Assembly (NCBI GenBank): GCA_012034655.1
Contig: JAAUOZ010000020.1
Span: 1 to 44,176, forward strand
Direction of reading: 5' to 3'
Length of the DNA: 44,176 bases
From: Leptolyngbyaceae cyanobacterium CSU_1_3
GTDB taxonomy: Bacteria > Cyanobacteriota > Cyanobacteriia > Leptolyngbyales > Leptolyngbyaceae
Shown here: positions 15,092 to 23,724 of the stretch, piece after piece
Layout of the letters: each line of letters opens with the position of its first letter
Position numbering within the stretch: position 1 is the stretch's first letter
The notes under the pieces: generated by a model
What the model was told of the DNA's origin: nothing
The model's input: only the letters and a program-made list of their open reading frames with translations
Databases searched by the model: none
Position numbers and translations under genes: made by a program

Positions 15092-16072
15092 TTACAATCG
15101 CGGCAGTTGCCCACTAACCGACGACCATAGAACGGGTAGACAAGCTTTGCAAATTGCTGCAATATGGCGATCGTCTGTGCCACAACACCCTCCCAGCACC
15201 GTTAGATGAGGAAATTGGGTTCTCAGATTTCGGTATTGAGTTCCTAATTCCGCCGGGTTTCCCTCATCTAAGTCAGGTAGTTCATTTAGTTCTGCGTGAC
15301 TTCGCATTGAGGAATTGGCTCGAATGCCTCGAATCCGTTTCACCCAGGCTTCATCGGTTGTTAGGGCATCTGCAAAATGAGTTGGATGGGCGCAGTTAAT
15401 CATGTAATAGGCAGGAGCATTGTTTGTGGCTTGATCGACTTGTGCGATCGCAGCTTTCAAGCTTTGCCCAGTTGGCAACTTGCCATCTGTTTCTAGCGTC
15501 AAGGAAATCACCACAGGTATGTTTGCAGCTTGAGCAGCGAGAACAATGCCGATCGCTTCTTCTGCATAGTTAATCGTCATTGCGGTCACGAGATCAGCTT
15601 CAGCATCGCGCAAGACTTCGATTTGAGGGCGATGGTAGTCTGCGGCTTCGTCTATGGTCATCATTGCTGAGGGAATATATCCATCGCCTCGTGGCCCAAT
15701 ACAGCCACTAATCACCAGAGGAGTTTGTTTAGTTTCATACTTCTGGCGAAGGGTGTGTAGGAGCGCGATCGCTTTATGATTCACCTCTGCTAAGGCGGCG
15801 CTAGAGTAGCCTAACTTGTTGCCCCAATCGGAATTTGCTCGCCAAGTGACGCTTTCTAGAATAAAGCCCACTTGATATTCACGAGCCAGCGTGAGATAGG
15901 TGTGAAAGTAGTTTTGAAGGGTTCGATAGCCTGCCTCATGCTTGAGCAGATCAAATGCAGCAAATTCTGGTAAATCAATGCCTTTGTGAAAAATCAAGGT
16001 GGTTTCGAGTCCACCATCGGTCAGAAATAAATTGTTCGAGAGTTGAGGTAAATGGTGTCTGTATTTTGCCAT
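15092..16072 (-). CDS. Homocysteine S-methyltransferase family protein
   Basis: A Zn-dependent methyltransferase of the Hcy/betaine-homocysteine methyltransferase barrel family, ~326 residues. The motifs are LTDGGLETTL at the N terminus, SGCIGPRGDGY, MINCAHPTH (first Zn Cys) and the C-terminal GGCCGTD with the paired Zn Cys residues. It would transfer a methyl group to homocysteine or a related thiol; the donor (S-methylmethionine, betaine or other) is not evident. The frame extends six codons further upstream, but AAGGAGA eight bases before the ATG at 16072 identifies that start. It is the first gene of an operon with a diiron protein and OsmC. The 16073-16853 region upstream should hold the promoter. 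Confidence 0.88.
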   Translation of the reverse strand: MAKYRHHLPQLSNNLFLTDGGLETTLIFHKGIDLPEFAAFDLLKHEAGYRTLQNYFHTYLTLAREYQVGFILESVTWRANSDWGNKLGYSSAALAEVNHKAIALLHTLRQKYETKQTPLVISGCIGPRGDGYIPSAMMTIDEAADYHRPQIEVLRDAEADLVTAMTINYAEEAIGIVLAAQAANIPVVISLTLETDGKLPTGQSLKAAIAQVDQATNNAPAYYMINCAHPTHFADALTTDEAWVKRIRGIRANSSMRSHAELNELPDLDEGNPAELGTQYRNLRTQFPHLTVLGGCCGTDDRHIAAICKACLPVLWSSVSGQLPRL

Positions 16073-16853
16073 TGTGATTCTCCTTGGCAATCTGGCTTGC
16101 CTAATTCTTGCGACGATTCTTGCGAAGCGGTCATCGCTTTGTGCATAGATTCAAAAACCGTTATCTCCGTCATGTTGATTAACACGTTGATTTCTGTGTT
16201 TTATGCAACTGAATGTTGAGTTGGTTTATTCTCTGCACACGTTGGAGATTAATAAGCCTTTTGAGTGCTCTGCATCCAAGTTGGCGAGAGCATTGTTCTA
16301 AAAGCGTTCCTGAAGCGTTGTGGAACGTGAACTTTAAAGAAATATGAGCAAAGCTGGGAAAACTGACAGACTGCTAGTGTAGGGTCTAATGTATAGTCCC
16401 TAGGGAGAGGGGCTAGAGGTGAGGGCTTCCGAGGGGATTGCGTAAGTCCTAAGGAATGAGAATTAAATAAACGGTAAGGCTTTGGATTCGCCCTCACCCC
16501 CCGCCCCTCTCCCAAGTTGGGAGAGGGGAGTTAGAAAGAGTTCGGTTCCTCTTCTCCCAAGTTGGGAGAAGGGGTTAGGGGATGAGGGCGAACCCAGGCA
16601 ATCAAACTCACAAGTTATTTAATTCACGATCCTAAGTAGCAATAGTCCGGACAATTTTTTGACAGGAAAGCTACCCATCCTTTAGGGTCAATACTCCGGA
16701 CAGTTTTCGATCGCCAACGACAGAATAGGGACTTCAGCCTTTCTCTGGGGCGATCGACCAATGAAAAATTCGGGGTTTCAGCCTTTCTCCCAACAACTAT
16801 CCGAACTGTTGAAATAAATCGCTCTCGAACAAACTATGACCCGCCAAACTAAA
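16073..16853. other. Repeat-rich intergenic region upstream of the methyltransferase operon
   Basis: A 781-base gap with no supported gene. It holds two consecutive family B palindromes (16480-16592). Two related elements share CTCCGGACA-type (16646, 16701) and TTCAGCCTTTCTC motifs (16734, 16774). Confidence 0.65.
16480..16592. repeat. Dispersed palindromic repeat, family B (double copy)
   Basis: Two near-perfect palindromes lie side by side: 16504-16528 (CCCCTCTCCCAA/TTGGGAGAGGGG) and 16551-16571 (CTTCTCCCAA/TTGGGAGAAG). They are flanked by CGCCCTCACCC and GATGAGGGCG, so the whole block is also an inverted repeat. Confidence 0.8.
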
Positions 16854-18407
16854 CTAACGATCGACTAGCAACATTGCCATAGCTGCGCTCAGCCAAGCCA
16901 AGCCTGCACAGATCAGCATCACCACTCGAAAGGTATCAACAAAGGCTAACTTAACGGCGGTTTCAACAGCGTCGATCGTCTCTGGTGCAAGGTTTGGCAA
17001 TACGATCGCTTGCCCAAATTGACGTGATCCGGCTTGGAGCGCACTCTGCACCTCAGCAGAAAGATGGAGGCTCGCTGTGTGGGTGGTTAAGGCTGACGCA
17101 AAGGTACACAGTGCCAACGAACCAATAATAGCGATCGCCAACACCCCTGCGGTTCGAGCAACTGCATTGTTGATGCCTGATGCAGTTCCGGCGTAGTGGG
17201 TGGGCACTGATCCCATTACAGCCGTTGTCAAGGGGGCAACCGTCACTGCCATGCCTAGACCAAAGACGAGAATGCCAGGGAAGAAAGTTGTCCAGTAGTC
17301 AGCCGATCCGTGGGTGAGTCCGACGAGTGCTAAGAGCAGAAACCCCAGCCCAGTTACAAAAGGGCCAATGATCAGGGGCAATCGTGCTCCACGGCGATCT
17401 GCTAATTCTCCGGCCCAGGGTGACAGTCCTGCGAGCATGAGCGCAAAGGGCAGATCAGCAAGTCCTGCGATCGATTGATGATAGCCTTGTGCTTCTACTA
17501 AATTCAGGCAGAGAAAGAACGGGCCAACACTAAAAGCTGCATACAAGAATAAAGTGAGCAGATTAGTGCCGCTAAAGGTGCGTGACTGAAATAGTGAAAG
17601 AGGCAACATGGGGTGAGAACTACGAGCTTCGACTCTGCCGCAAAGCACCAGAGTAATGATGCCGCCAAGCAAGGCTCCGTAGCTACGTGGATTGCCAAGC
17701 CCTAGCTCAGGCAGGGAGATAAAACCATAGGTCAATCCAGCTAGCCCTACCATCATTAGAATTGCACCGGGGTAGTCAATTTGAGAGAAAGCTGTTTCAT
17801 TTCGGCTTTCTGGGACTTTGAAGTGCAATATCAACAGGGTAATCAAGCCGATGGGCAGGTTAATCAAGAATACGCCGCGCCAAAGCCCAAGATCTGATAG
17901 ACAGCCGCCTAATATAGGGCCTGCGATCGTCACAATGGTAGTAGCTGCCGACCATGTTCCGATCGCTTGCCCTCGTTTCTCTGCACTAAAAGTAGCCGTG
18001 ATAATTGCCAAACTACCTGGAATCATCATTGCGCCGCCGATGCCCTGAATAGCTCGTGCCCCGATCAGTAGCTCGGTAGTCGGAGTCAGCCCACAAACGA
18101 TTGATGCCACAATGAATAGGCTAATTCCAGCCATGAATACTTTTTTGCGTCCTAAGCTGTCACCTAGAGACCCACTGACTAGAATGAGTGCCGCCAACAT
18201 CAACAGATAGATATTCACAATCCACAGAAGTTGTACCCCACTCGCTTGGAGATCTTTTTGCAAAGAGGGTAAAGCAACATTTAATGCAGAAGCATCAATA
18301 AAGGCCATACTGGAGGCAAGAATCGTTGCAAATAAGACCCAACGTTCTACTTTGGGCGAAAGATCACTCGCGATCGTTGCCTGCTGAATTTCAATTGCTG
18401 TTACCAT
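16854..18407 (-). CDS. MFS drug-efflux transporter, DHA2 (EmrB/QacA) family
   Basis: A 517-residue, 14-helix proton-driven exporter of the DHA2 family. Motif A is present as GSLGDSLGRKKV in the loop between helices 2 and 3. The first helix contains the family's AFIDASALNVALPSLQ. The mid-protein motif ARAIQGIGGAMMIPGSLAII and PILGGCLSD (motif C-like) are also typical. It exports hydrophobic compounds or antibiotics; the substrate is unknown. The start at 18407 lies 30 bases after the stop of the preceding PxcA N-domain gene on the same strand, so the two may be co-transcribed. Confidence 0.92.
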   Translation of the reverse strand: MVTAIEIQQATIASDLSPKVERWVLFATILASSMAFIDASALNVALPSLQKDLQASGVQLLWIVNIYLLMLAALILVSGSLGDSLGRKKVFMAGISLFIVASIVCGLTPTTELLIGARAIQGIGGAMMIPGSLAIITATFSAEKRGQAIGTWSAATTIVTIAGPILGGCLSDLGLWRGVFLINLPIGLITLLILHFKVPESRNETAFSQIDYPGAILMMVGLAGLTYGFISLPELGLGNPRSYGALLGGIITLVLCGRVEARSSHPMLPLSLFQSRTFSGTNLLTLFLYAAFSVGPFFLCLNLVEAQGYHQSIAGLADLPFALMLAGLSPWAGELADRRGARLPLIIGPFVTGLGFLLLALVGLTHGSADYWTTFFPGILVFGLGMAVTVAPLTTAVMGSVPTHYAGTASGINNAVARTAGVLAIAIIGSLALCTFASALTTHTASLHLSAEVQSALQAGSRQFGQAIVLPNLAPETIDAVETAVKLAFVDTFRVVMLICAGLAWLSAAMAMLLVDR

Positions 18408-18437
18408 TATTGAGTTCTTCCCTAAAGCAAGAAGATT

Positions 18438-18955
18438 TTAGTAAGGAATTTTAGTTGCTTTGACATCGATCGTGACTGAGTATGCTCGATGATTAACTTG
18501 ACATTGACTCGCTTCTGGCTTGCGAAAGAAGGATCGTACTCTGAATGGGAAACTTTGTTCAAACGAGTACTGGTCGAGTACTTCATCAATCATTTGCAGT
18601 TTCTCGACATTGGTATTAATTCGCTTGAGTGTTTCTGCACAAGTAGAATTTGGAGTCCCCAATATTGAATGACTTGCCTTAAACTCTGCTAGCCTCAACT
18701 GGATGATGCTCAAAAATTCTCCAAAATTTTCTTGAGCAGTAGCCTGCGTAAAATCGCGACGATCGGCTGAAAACCTTGAGTTTTGCTACCCCTGGTGTAT
18801 TCATTTTCAAGGGACTTGATCAGCAGAGCAGCACCGTAGGCGTGATCGAGTGCTCTCTCAGGTGTGTTAAACAGCCATTGCCTCGCAGGTTCCAGAAATA
18901 TCTGAAAGGCTCTATACAGATAGCTTTTGCTCTTGATAAAGATATGAGTTTTCAT
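18438..18955 (-). CDS. Stand-alone PxcA N-terminal-domain protein, frame broken once
   Basis: About 172 residues after repair. It reads FNTPERALDHAYGAALLIKS, then IIQLRLAEFKASHSILG and MIDEVLDQY, the successive hallmarks of the soluble N-terminal half of cyanobacterial PxcA (CemA family, light-driven proton exchange). The membrane half is absent. The break lies in the four-base A-run at 18770-18773 (T-run on the coding strand). With one more base the coding frame reads TQGF-SADRRDFTQATAQ-ENFGEFL-SIIQLRLAEF, restoring homology with the paralogue at 19133-20592. Function as a free domain is unknown; it could partner with membrane-only PxcA proteins such as those at 40889 and 44009. The family call rests on motif recognition. 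Confidence 0.65.
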
Positions 18956-19132
18956 GCAAAAAATGTATGGCTACTCAGATAGATGCATCTAAGTAGTAGA
19001 GCTAAGTAACTTGCCTTGAAAGTCAACACACTCTGATTGAGAACAGCCCACAAGCCTATTGATATTCGCGAATTACGATCGCATTGTGCCTGTTTGTTTG
19101 TGACAAAGCTGAGTTAGGAAACTCAAAGGATG

Positions 19133-20592
19133 TCACTCTAAGCCGTGAGCACGCTGATAGTCACGGATCAGCATTGCATTTTGGATCTCTGTCTTAGATA
19201 GAAGTGCAACTGGAAACTCATTAGGCGAATAACGAGGTTGATACCAACTTTGGCTCTTGAAGTGGCGCTGCAATTCAGGCTCTTTGAAGCGGCGACCGTG
19301 ACGCGCAAAGATTTCATTCCGCAGGATGGTTAACTCACGAGCATTGCGGCCCTGCAAATCTGCAAGCGTGAGCCGTTTTTTGGGAGCTTGTCGATCGCTC
19401 TTCTTGCCGCAGTCTTTGTTTGAGAAGTCAGCGGAATCGATCGAGGCGAAGAACTCGGCACAGGTCGCTTGGCAGCCGTGGCTTGTTCCGTTGGCTTTTG
19501 CGCTAAGCGACTCGATTCTACGGGCATCCTTTCGGGTTGACTAGAACTGGCGATCGCACTCGGCTGAAGAATCGGCATCGAAGCACGGTTGAAGGATAGC
19601 TCCTTTAAAGGCGGCGGCTGCTGCTCAGCGGCTAGGGAGTTTTGCACCGATAACACTGCCCAGGTAGAAACTCCTCCGGCTGCAAATCCTCCTGCAACTA
19701 GCATAGATGCCATTCCGAGGTTTCCGTTTGAGCGAGGCTGCAATGGCTGCGCTAGAGAAGGCGACTTCACCGCAGCGGGCATCGAAGCATCAAGGCTTTT
19801 CTCTTCTTTTTTTAAGCGGAAGTTGGAGGAGATGAATTGATTTCCGGTGATTACTAACCTGATTACTAACCTGATTACTAACCTGATTACTAACCTGATT
19901 ACTAGCCTGATCATCCAGTTGACTATCAATCTGATTACCAAGCTGGCTCCTTAACTGATCGCGAATTTCTTGCTCAGACATATCTGCCGTTCGTTTGCCC
20001 GAAAAACCAGAATCTTTTCTAGGCAATGCAACATCAACTTGCTGAGCTTGATAGCGAAGGAGGATTTCATCAATAAATTTCAGCTTGTCTAAAATAGTAC
20101 TGGATTCAGATTGTAGCTTGATGGATGGGTTAATGAAGCTTGAAGTATCAACGATCGCATGGCTTGCTCTAAATTCTAGTAGCCTAACTTGGATGATTAG
20201 TACGTACTTTTTTGAGACTAACTGGAAATAGGCTGATACACTGTCACTGTAGCTTGCGATCGCTGCGACTTCAGTTTCCGTAAAGTGATCGCCTTCGATT
20301 TGCTTGAGAATCTGTGCTGCATTGTAGGCCTCGGTCAAAGATCTCTCAGGCGTGCCCAATACCCAATTTTTACTCTGTTGTAAGTAGTGCTCAGCTCTAA
20401 CTCTGCCAGTTTGGAAGTATTGTTCGAGTTCGGCTCTTTTGATCACTTCTGTTGCTGTATGAACGTGATCTAATGCTTTCCAGAGGTCTCTAAGATCCAG
20501 TGATTTCCCACATGAATATATTTTTCAACCTTGGACAGGATCAGCACTTTACGAACGCGGTTTTTGACTTCTGACAGGATAGAAGGTTTCAT
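19133..20592 (-). CDS. PxcA N-domain / membrane segment / YARHG fusion protein, frame broken three times
   Basis: Three overlapping open frames join into one ~486-residue protein if single bases are corrected in three homopolymers: T5 at 20521-20525 (six needed), T7 at 19807-19813 (six needed) and T6 at 19376-19381 (seven needed). The order is MKPSILSEVKNRVRKVLI at the start (AAAGGTG before the ATG), a PxcA-type soluble domain (GTPERSLTEAYNAA, YVLIIQVRLLEFRASHAI, ILDKLKFIDEIL), a linker of NQVS repeats, a membrane segment (MASMLVAGGFAAGGVSTWAV), a Pro/Ser/Gln-rich linker and a C-terminal YARHG domain (RNEIFARHGRRF). YARHG is an extracellular domain in other proteins, so the tail may face the periplasm. 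If the breaks are real it is two or three genes; the middle one could then start at the ATG at 19782. Confidence 0.6.
19849..19908. repeat. 12-bp tandem repeat (GATTACTAACCT), five copies
   Basis: Four exact and one variant copy encode NQVS repeats in the PxcA/YARHG gene. The period is a multiple of three, so the alternative frame is also open (IRLV). Confidence 0.85.
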
Positions 20593-20676
20593 GACAAAGC
20601 ACCTTTCGTGCAACTAACGCCACCGAGTAAGAATTTGAGAATTCGCTTTGCAACCTGTAGATAGGGACGAGATCTT

Positions 20677-21348
20677 TTATGAATAGTACCACTGAGGTTT
20701 TTTGCGAATCACGCCGTGGTAGAGTCCTCGAACTGTCGAAACAATCTCTTTGGGCGGGGTACTTTTTAGCAAGTAGTCTGAGGCTTCAGCTTCCAACGAT
20801 CGCCACATTAACTCTGTCTCCTCTGAGTAGGTGAGAACAAGGATCTTGATCCAGGGATAGAGTCGGTGAATTTCACGGGTGACGATAATGCCGTCACAGT
20901 CGGGCATGCAACTATCCATGACCACCACATCGGGCAGTAACCGTATTGCTAACTCAAGGGCTTCTTCGCTACTGCTGGCTTGACCGGCAATTTGTAGACT
21001 GTCTTGGGTGAAAGCATCGACTAGTGCCTGTCTCGCAACTGCATGAGCATCTGCAAGTAGAACACGAATCTTGGGGGAGGAATCCCATTGGAAGGATGGG
21101 ATTGTTTGCGGTTGCTGAAGTGTTGCTTTTGGAGCCAGCAAAGTGCGGTTGAACTTGCTGATTTTATGGCCTTGGATTAATTTCATTGTCATCATGATCT
21201 TCAAGGGTGGAGGTTCTACCAGCGTTTCTCTCGCTGGAATTCTGAAAGTAGGGTTCCTGTAGGTAGAAGACGAGATAGGAAAGGATGAGGGAGTCGCGTG
21301 AAGATGATCTCTCTGGCGAGCCTCTGATGCATCCATCAACCGATTCAA
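20677..21348 (-). CDS. Single-domain response regulator with long N-terminal extension
   Basis: A receiver domain occupies residues ~93-210: KIRVLLADAH start, VVVMDSCMPDCDG with the phospho-acceptor Asp, LVLTY (Thr) and LLKST with the conserved Lys. It resembles NarL-type receivers, but the HTH output domain is missing and the protein ends 13 residues after REC (RGLYHGVIRKKPQWYYS). The first ~90 residues are low-complexity and not conserved. The start is uncertain: TTG at 21348 and ATG at 21336 are both possible and neither has a good ribosome site. The frame also stays open upstream for ~25 more codons (reading KYGDEAIRTLNRLMDA), so the N terminus may be longer or may be another broken frame. 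The partner kinase is unknown. Confidence 0.7.
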   Translation of the reverse strand: MNRLMDASEARQRDHLHATPSSFPISSSTYRNPTFRIPARETLVEPPPLKIMMTMKLIQGHKISKFNRTLLAPKATLQQPQTIPSFQWDSSPKIRVLLADAHAVARQALVDAFTQDSLQIAGQASSSEEALELAIRLLPDVVVMDSCMPDCDGIIVTREIHRLYPWIKILVLTYSEETELMWRSLEAEASDYLLKSTPPKEIVSTVRGLYHGVIRKKPQWYYS

Positions 21349-21686
21349 GGTGCGAATTGCCTCATCGCCATACTTGAAGTAGTTTTGCTCACCGATTGTT
21401 TGAGTTAGCTTGTTTCTTATTGATCAGATTAAGCGAATAGTGGTGACAAACCTGGGGCGCGATCGTGACATTTTCAGGAAAAGTTGTTGCTATAAATTTG
21501 CGGGCTGCGTTGTAATAGTTGTCTACCTGTAAATGGGCGCGGGGGCACTACCTCGACAGTCAACCAAAAATTTGCAGCAAGACATATTGATGTTTTCTGA
21601 CGTTGCCAATAAGCCCACAAAAAACAGAGACCACTCCACATAGCGTGTGTTGGTCTCTGCGTTATCTGTACTCACAGCATCGAAAC
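21349..21686. other. Intergenic region with a terminator
   Basis: A 338-base gap between two response-regulator genes. It holds the terminator at 21619-21659 and probably the promoter of the regulator at 20677. No additional gene is supported. Confidence 0.6.
21619..21659 (-). terminator. Intrinsic terminator downstream of the OmpR-type regulator
   Basis: CAGAGACCA (21625-21633) and TGGTCTCTG (21651-21659) pair perfectly. On the minus strand the hairpin is followed by six Ts (A-run 21619-21624), a classical rho-independent terminator. Confidence 0.85.
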
Positions 21687-22478
21687 TTAATAAAAATTCG
21701 CAGCAGACTTGGCTATATTTTCTGTATTCCTAGTGGCTGAAAAATTGACAGGTAGAACTTTTCTTGGCAAACCAAAATGCTTTGGAAGCTCTAAGCGATA
21801 GCCTTGACCATGAATGGTTCTAAGGTAAAAGGGATTGAAGCGATCGGGTTCTAGTTTAGCTCGGATGTTTCTGATGTGAACTCGAATTGTTTCAATGTCA
21901 TCATCAGATTCATATCCCCAAACTTGCTTGAGAATCTCATAGGACGACACAGCCTGATTGGGATGCTGAAGCAAACAGTGAATAATGCCTAGCTCGATCG
22001 GAGTGAGCTTAATAGTTTGGTCAAACCAAATCGCTTCCATCTGCGAAGGAACTAGGGTTAGGGGCCCATAGCTGAGAATTTCGGTCGATTTGGTGGGCTT
22101 GGGAAGCTTCTCTGTGCGCCGTAGAAGAGCTTGAACTCTCACCAACATTTCTTCTGAGGCAAAGGGCTTGGTTAGGTAATCATCAGCCCCGGCATCAAAG
22201 GCTTTGACTTTATCTGGAGCCTGCGACAAAGCCGTCAAGACTAAGATGGGAATATTAGCGGTGCGATCGTCGCGCCGTAAGCGCCGACAAATTGTAAAGC
22301 CATCTACTTTGGGCAACTTGATATCTAGCATGATCAGGTCTGGCAAAAATTGCTGGGCTAAGATTTGCCCTCTGATCCCTTCGCTAGCGCAAATTGTCTG
22401 GTATCCGGCAGTTTCCAGAATGATGGACAGTAATTCTGAAAAAGCAAAGTTATCGTCAATCACGAGTATCTGAGCCAT
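21687..22478 (-). CDS. OmpR/PhoB-family response regulator
   Basis: A 263-residue two-domain regulator. The receiver (residues 1-~118) has [17 protein letters not shown] with the phospho-acceptor Asp, VLTA and LTKPF. The C-terminal winged helix (~138-235) has the transactivation pattern [36 protein letters not shown] and [11 protein letters not shown]. It resembles the RpaB/Ycf27-like group of cyanobacterial regulators, but it is not in a kinase operon here. A 30-residue tail after the DNA-binding domain is not conserved. An intrinsic terminator follows at 21619-21659. The lipoprotein gene at 22501 lies 22 bases upstream on the same strand. Confidence 0.92.
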   Translation of the reverse strand: MAQILVIDDNFAFSELLSIILETAGYQTICASEGIRGQILAQQFLPDLIMLDIKLPKVDGFTICRRLRRDDRTANIPILVLTALSQAPDKVKAFDAGADDYLTKPFASEEMLVRVQALLRRTEKLPKPTKSTEILSYGPLTLVPSQMEAIWFDQTIKLTPIELGIIHCLLQHPNQAVSSYEILKQVWGYESDDDIETIRVHIRNIRAKLEPDRFNPFYLRTIHGQGYRLELPKHFGLPRKVLPVNFSATRNTENIAKSAANFY

Positions 22479-22500
22479 TTTTCACTCCAAATAAATTGCT

Positions 22501-22884
22501 TTATTGCTCAAGCTGCTCTCCTACCAATAGCTCAGTGAGCACAGAAGTCTCGACCGTTTCTAGTTCTGAGGGGTCTTCTGGCTCTGATGTTTCTAAGTCT
22601 GAGGGGTCTTCTGGTGGGGAAGTAGCGAGGTCGGTCGGTTTAGGAGCGGGTAATTCTTTGGCTTGGGGAGAAGGTGCGATCGTAGGTGCGATCGGCGCAA
22701 TTTCCACGCTTAGTTCTGGGGAGCTTAGCTCTGAGGGCAAAGCAGAACTTTCAACCTGCTCTGCATCAGGGCTAAAAGGATTAACAAACTGAGAATTAGT
22801 GCCGCATCCAGACAGCAGCAGTATCGATAAGACAAATGGAAATAGCCACTTAAAGGCATTGACTTGCCAATGAATGATACTCAC
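22501..22884 (-). CDS. Small Pro/Glu-rich lipoprotein
   Basis: An exported lipoprotein with basic-hydrophobic signal sequence and lipobox LLSGC. The mature part is ~100 residues, acidic and Pro/Ser/Glu-rich, with a near-tandem duplication (EDPSDLETSEPEDPSELETV) that mirrors a repeat in the DNA. The best start is GTG at 22884 with GGGAGA eight bases before it; a longer frame to 22944 lacks a ribosome site. No domain was recognised and nothing suggests enzyme activity. It is 22 bases from the regulator gene and probably co-transcribed with it. Confidence 0.6.
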   Translation of the reverse strand: MSIIHWQVNAFKWLFPFVLSILLLSGCGTNSQFVNPFSPDAEQVESSALPSELSSPELSVEIAPIAPTIAPSPQAKELPAPKPTDLATSPPEDPSDLETSEPEDPSELETVETSVLTELLVGEQLEQ

Positions 22885-23264
22885 TTTATGATTCTCCCAA
22901 ATATGCATTAAAAAGCTTGAGGATGAAAGATCAGATAGACGCAATGTTTTTGATATCCGAAAGCTACAAAATAACGTAGCTTACTATAAGTTCGGCGATC
23001 GGATGCTGAATACAAACAAGCCAAATCACTACCCACAGAACTTATACGCTCTTTTGGCACGCCCCCTATGCACCAGTGTAGTCAGAGAAAAGTGACAAAC
23101 TGAGGATAAGCAGGGGTCAGTTTAGATAACTTAGAGATTTGCATGAAAATAAAAGACCCGTGAATCGGGTTTCGACTTCGCTCAACCTTCAACCGTCGAG
23201 GGTTGAGCGGAGGCGAAACCTGGCTGGTGGTAGATGATTAACTCGCATCGATTTTGAGACAATT
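22885..23264. other. Intergenic region with a family A repeat
   Basis: A 380-base region containing a family A palindrome (23170-23219) just downstream of the CheW gene. The remainder presumably holds the promoter of the lipoprotein-regulator pair. No gene is supported. Confidence 0.6.
23170..23219. repeat. Dispersed palindromic repeat, family A
   Basis: TTTCGACTTCGCTCAACC (23170-23187) faces GGTTGAGCGGAGGCGAAA (23202-23219) with one or two mismatches. Position and structure suggest it also acts as the 3' hairpin of the chemotaxis operon. Confidence 0.65.
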
Positions 23265-23723
23265 TCAACTGTTCTGAGTTGGCAAAAGAGCAGGCGTAAC
23301 GGCGTTGAGGATGCGGTTTAGATCTAGCAAAAAAATAGTCGTTGTGGCTTCTTCGTTGGAGACAATCGCAGCATGACTCGCGATCGCCAGCACACCGGGC
23401 TGATGGGTAGACAGGGGCAACTGCTGCATCCTTTCTAGTGAAAACTCGATCAAACTAGGTGGCTCACCTACTGGGATGGCACTCAGATCTTTTGAGGAAC
23501 TCTGCGTAATCAATAAAAAAGGTCGAGATACCTGATCTGACTTTTCTAAGCCTAACTGTTGATGCAAATCTACAACCCGAATCGTGTGTTGACCAATCTG
23601 GATTAGCCCCATCTTGCTGAGTTCACGATTTGGGTTAAGGGGACACTTCACCACTTGAAGGACTGTTGCGATCGGCAACGCCAAGCGGTAATCTGAGACG
23701 GCAAAAGCAATAAACTTTTCCAT
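23265..23723 (-). CDS. CheW-like adaptor at the end of the phototaxis operon
   Basis: A CheW-type coupling protein (~152 residues) that would dock receptors to the CheA kinase. It starts MEKFIAFAVSDYRLALPI, the first strand of the CheW SH3-like fold, and contains the IQIGQHTIRVVDLHQQLG core. The ATG at 23723 follows the stop of the kinase gene by one base, so it is translationally coupled to it. The frame remains open 11 codons upstream, but the coupling favours this start. It is a second CheW in this operon besides the one at 30604, so it may address a different receptor or act as a signal sink. Confidence 0.82.
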   Translation of the reverse strand: MEKFIAFAVSDYRLALPIATVLQVVKCPLNPNRELSKMGLIQIGQHTIRVVDLHQQLGLEKSDQVSRPFLLITQSSSKDLSAIPVGEPPSLIEFSLERMQQLPLSTHQPGVLAIASHAAIVSNEEATTTIFLLDLNRILNAVTPALLPTQNS

Positions 23724-23724
23724 T

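Noticed and set aside
20521..20676. Short separate gene from ATG 20592 (42 codons)
   Set aside because: It fits better as the N terminus of the PxcA/YARHG gene once one base is added in the T5 run.
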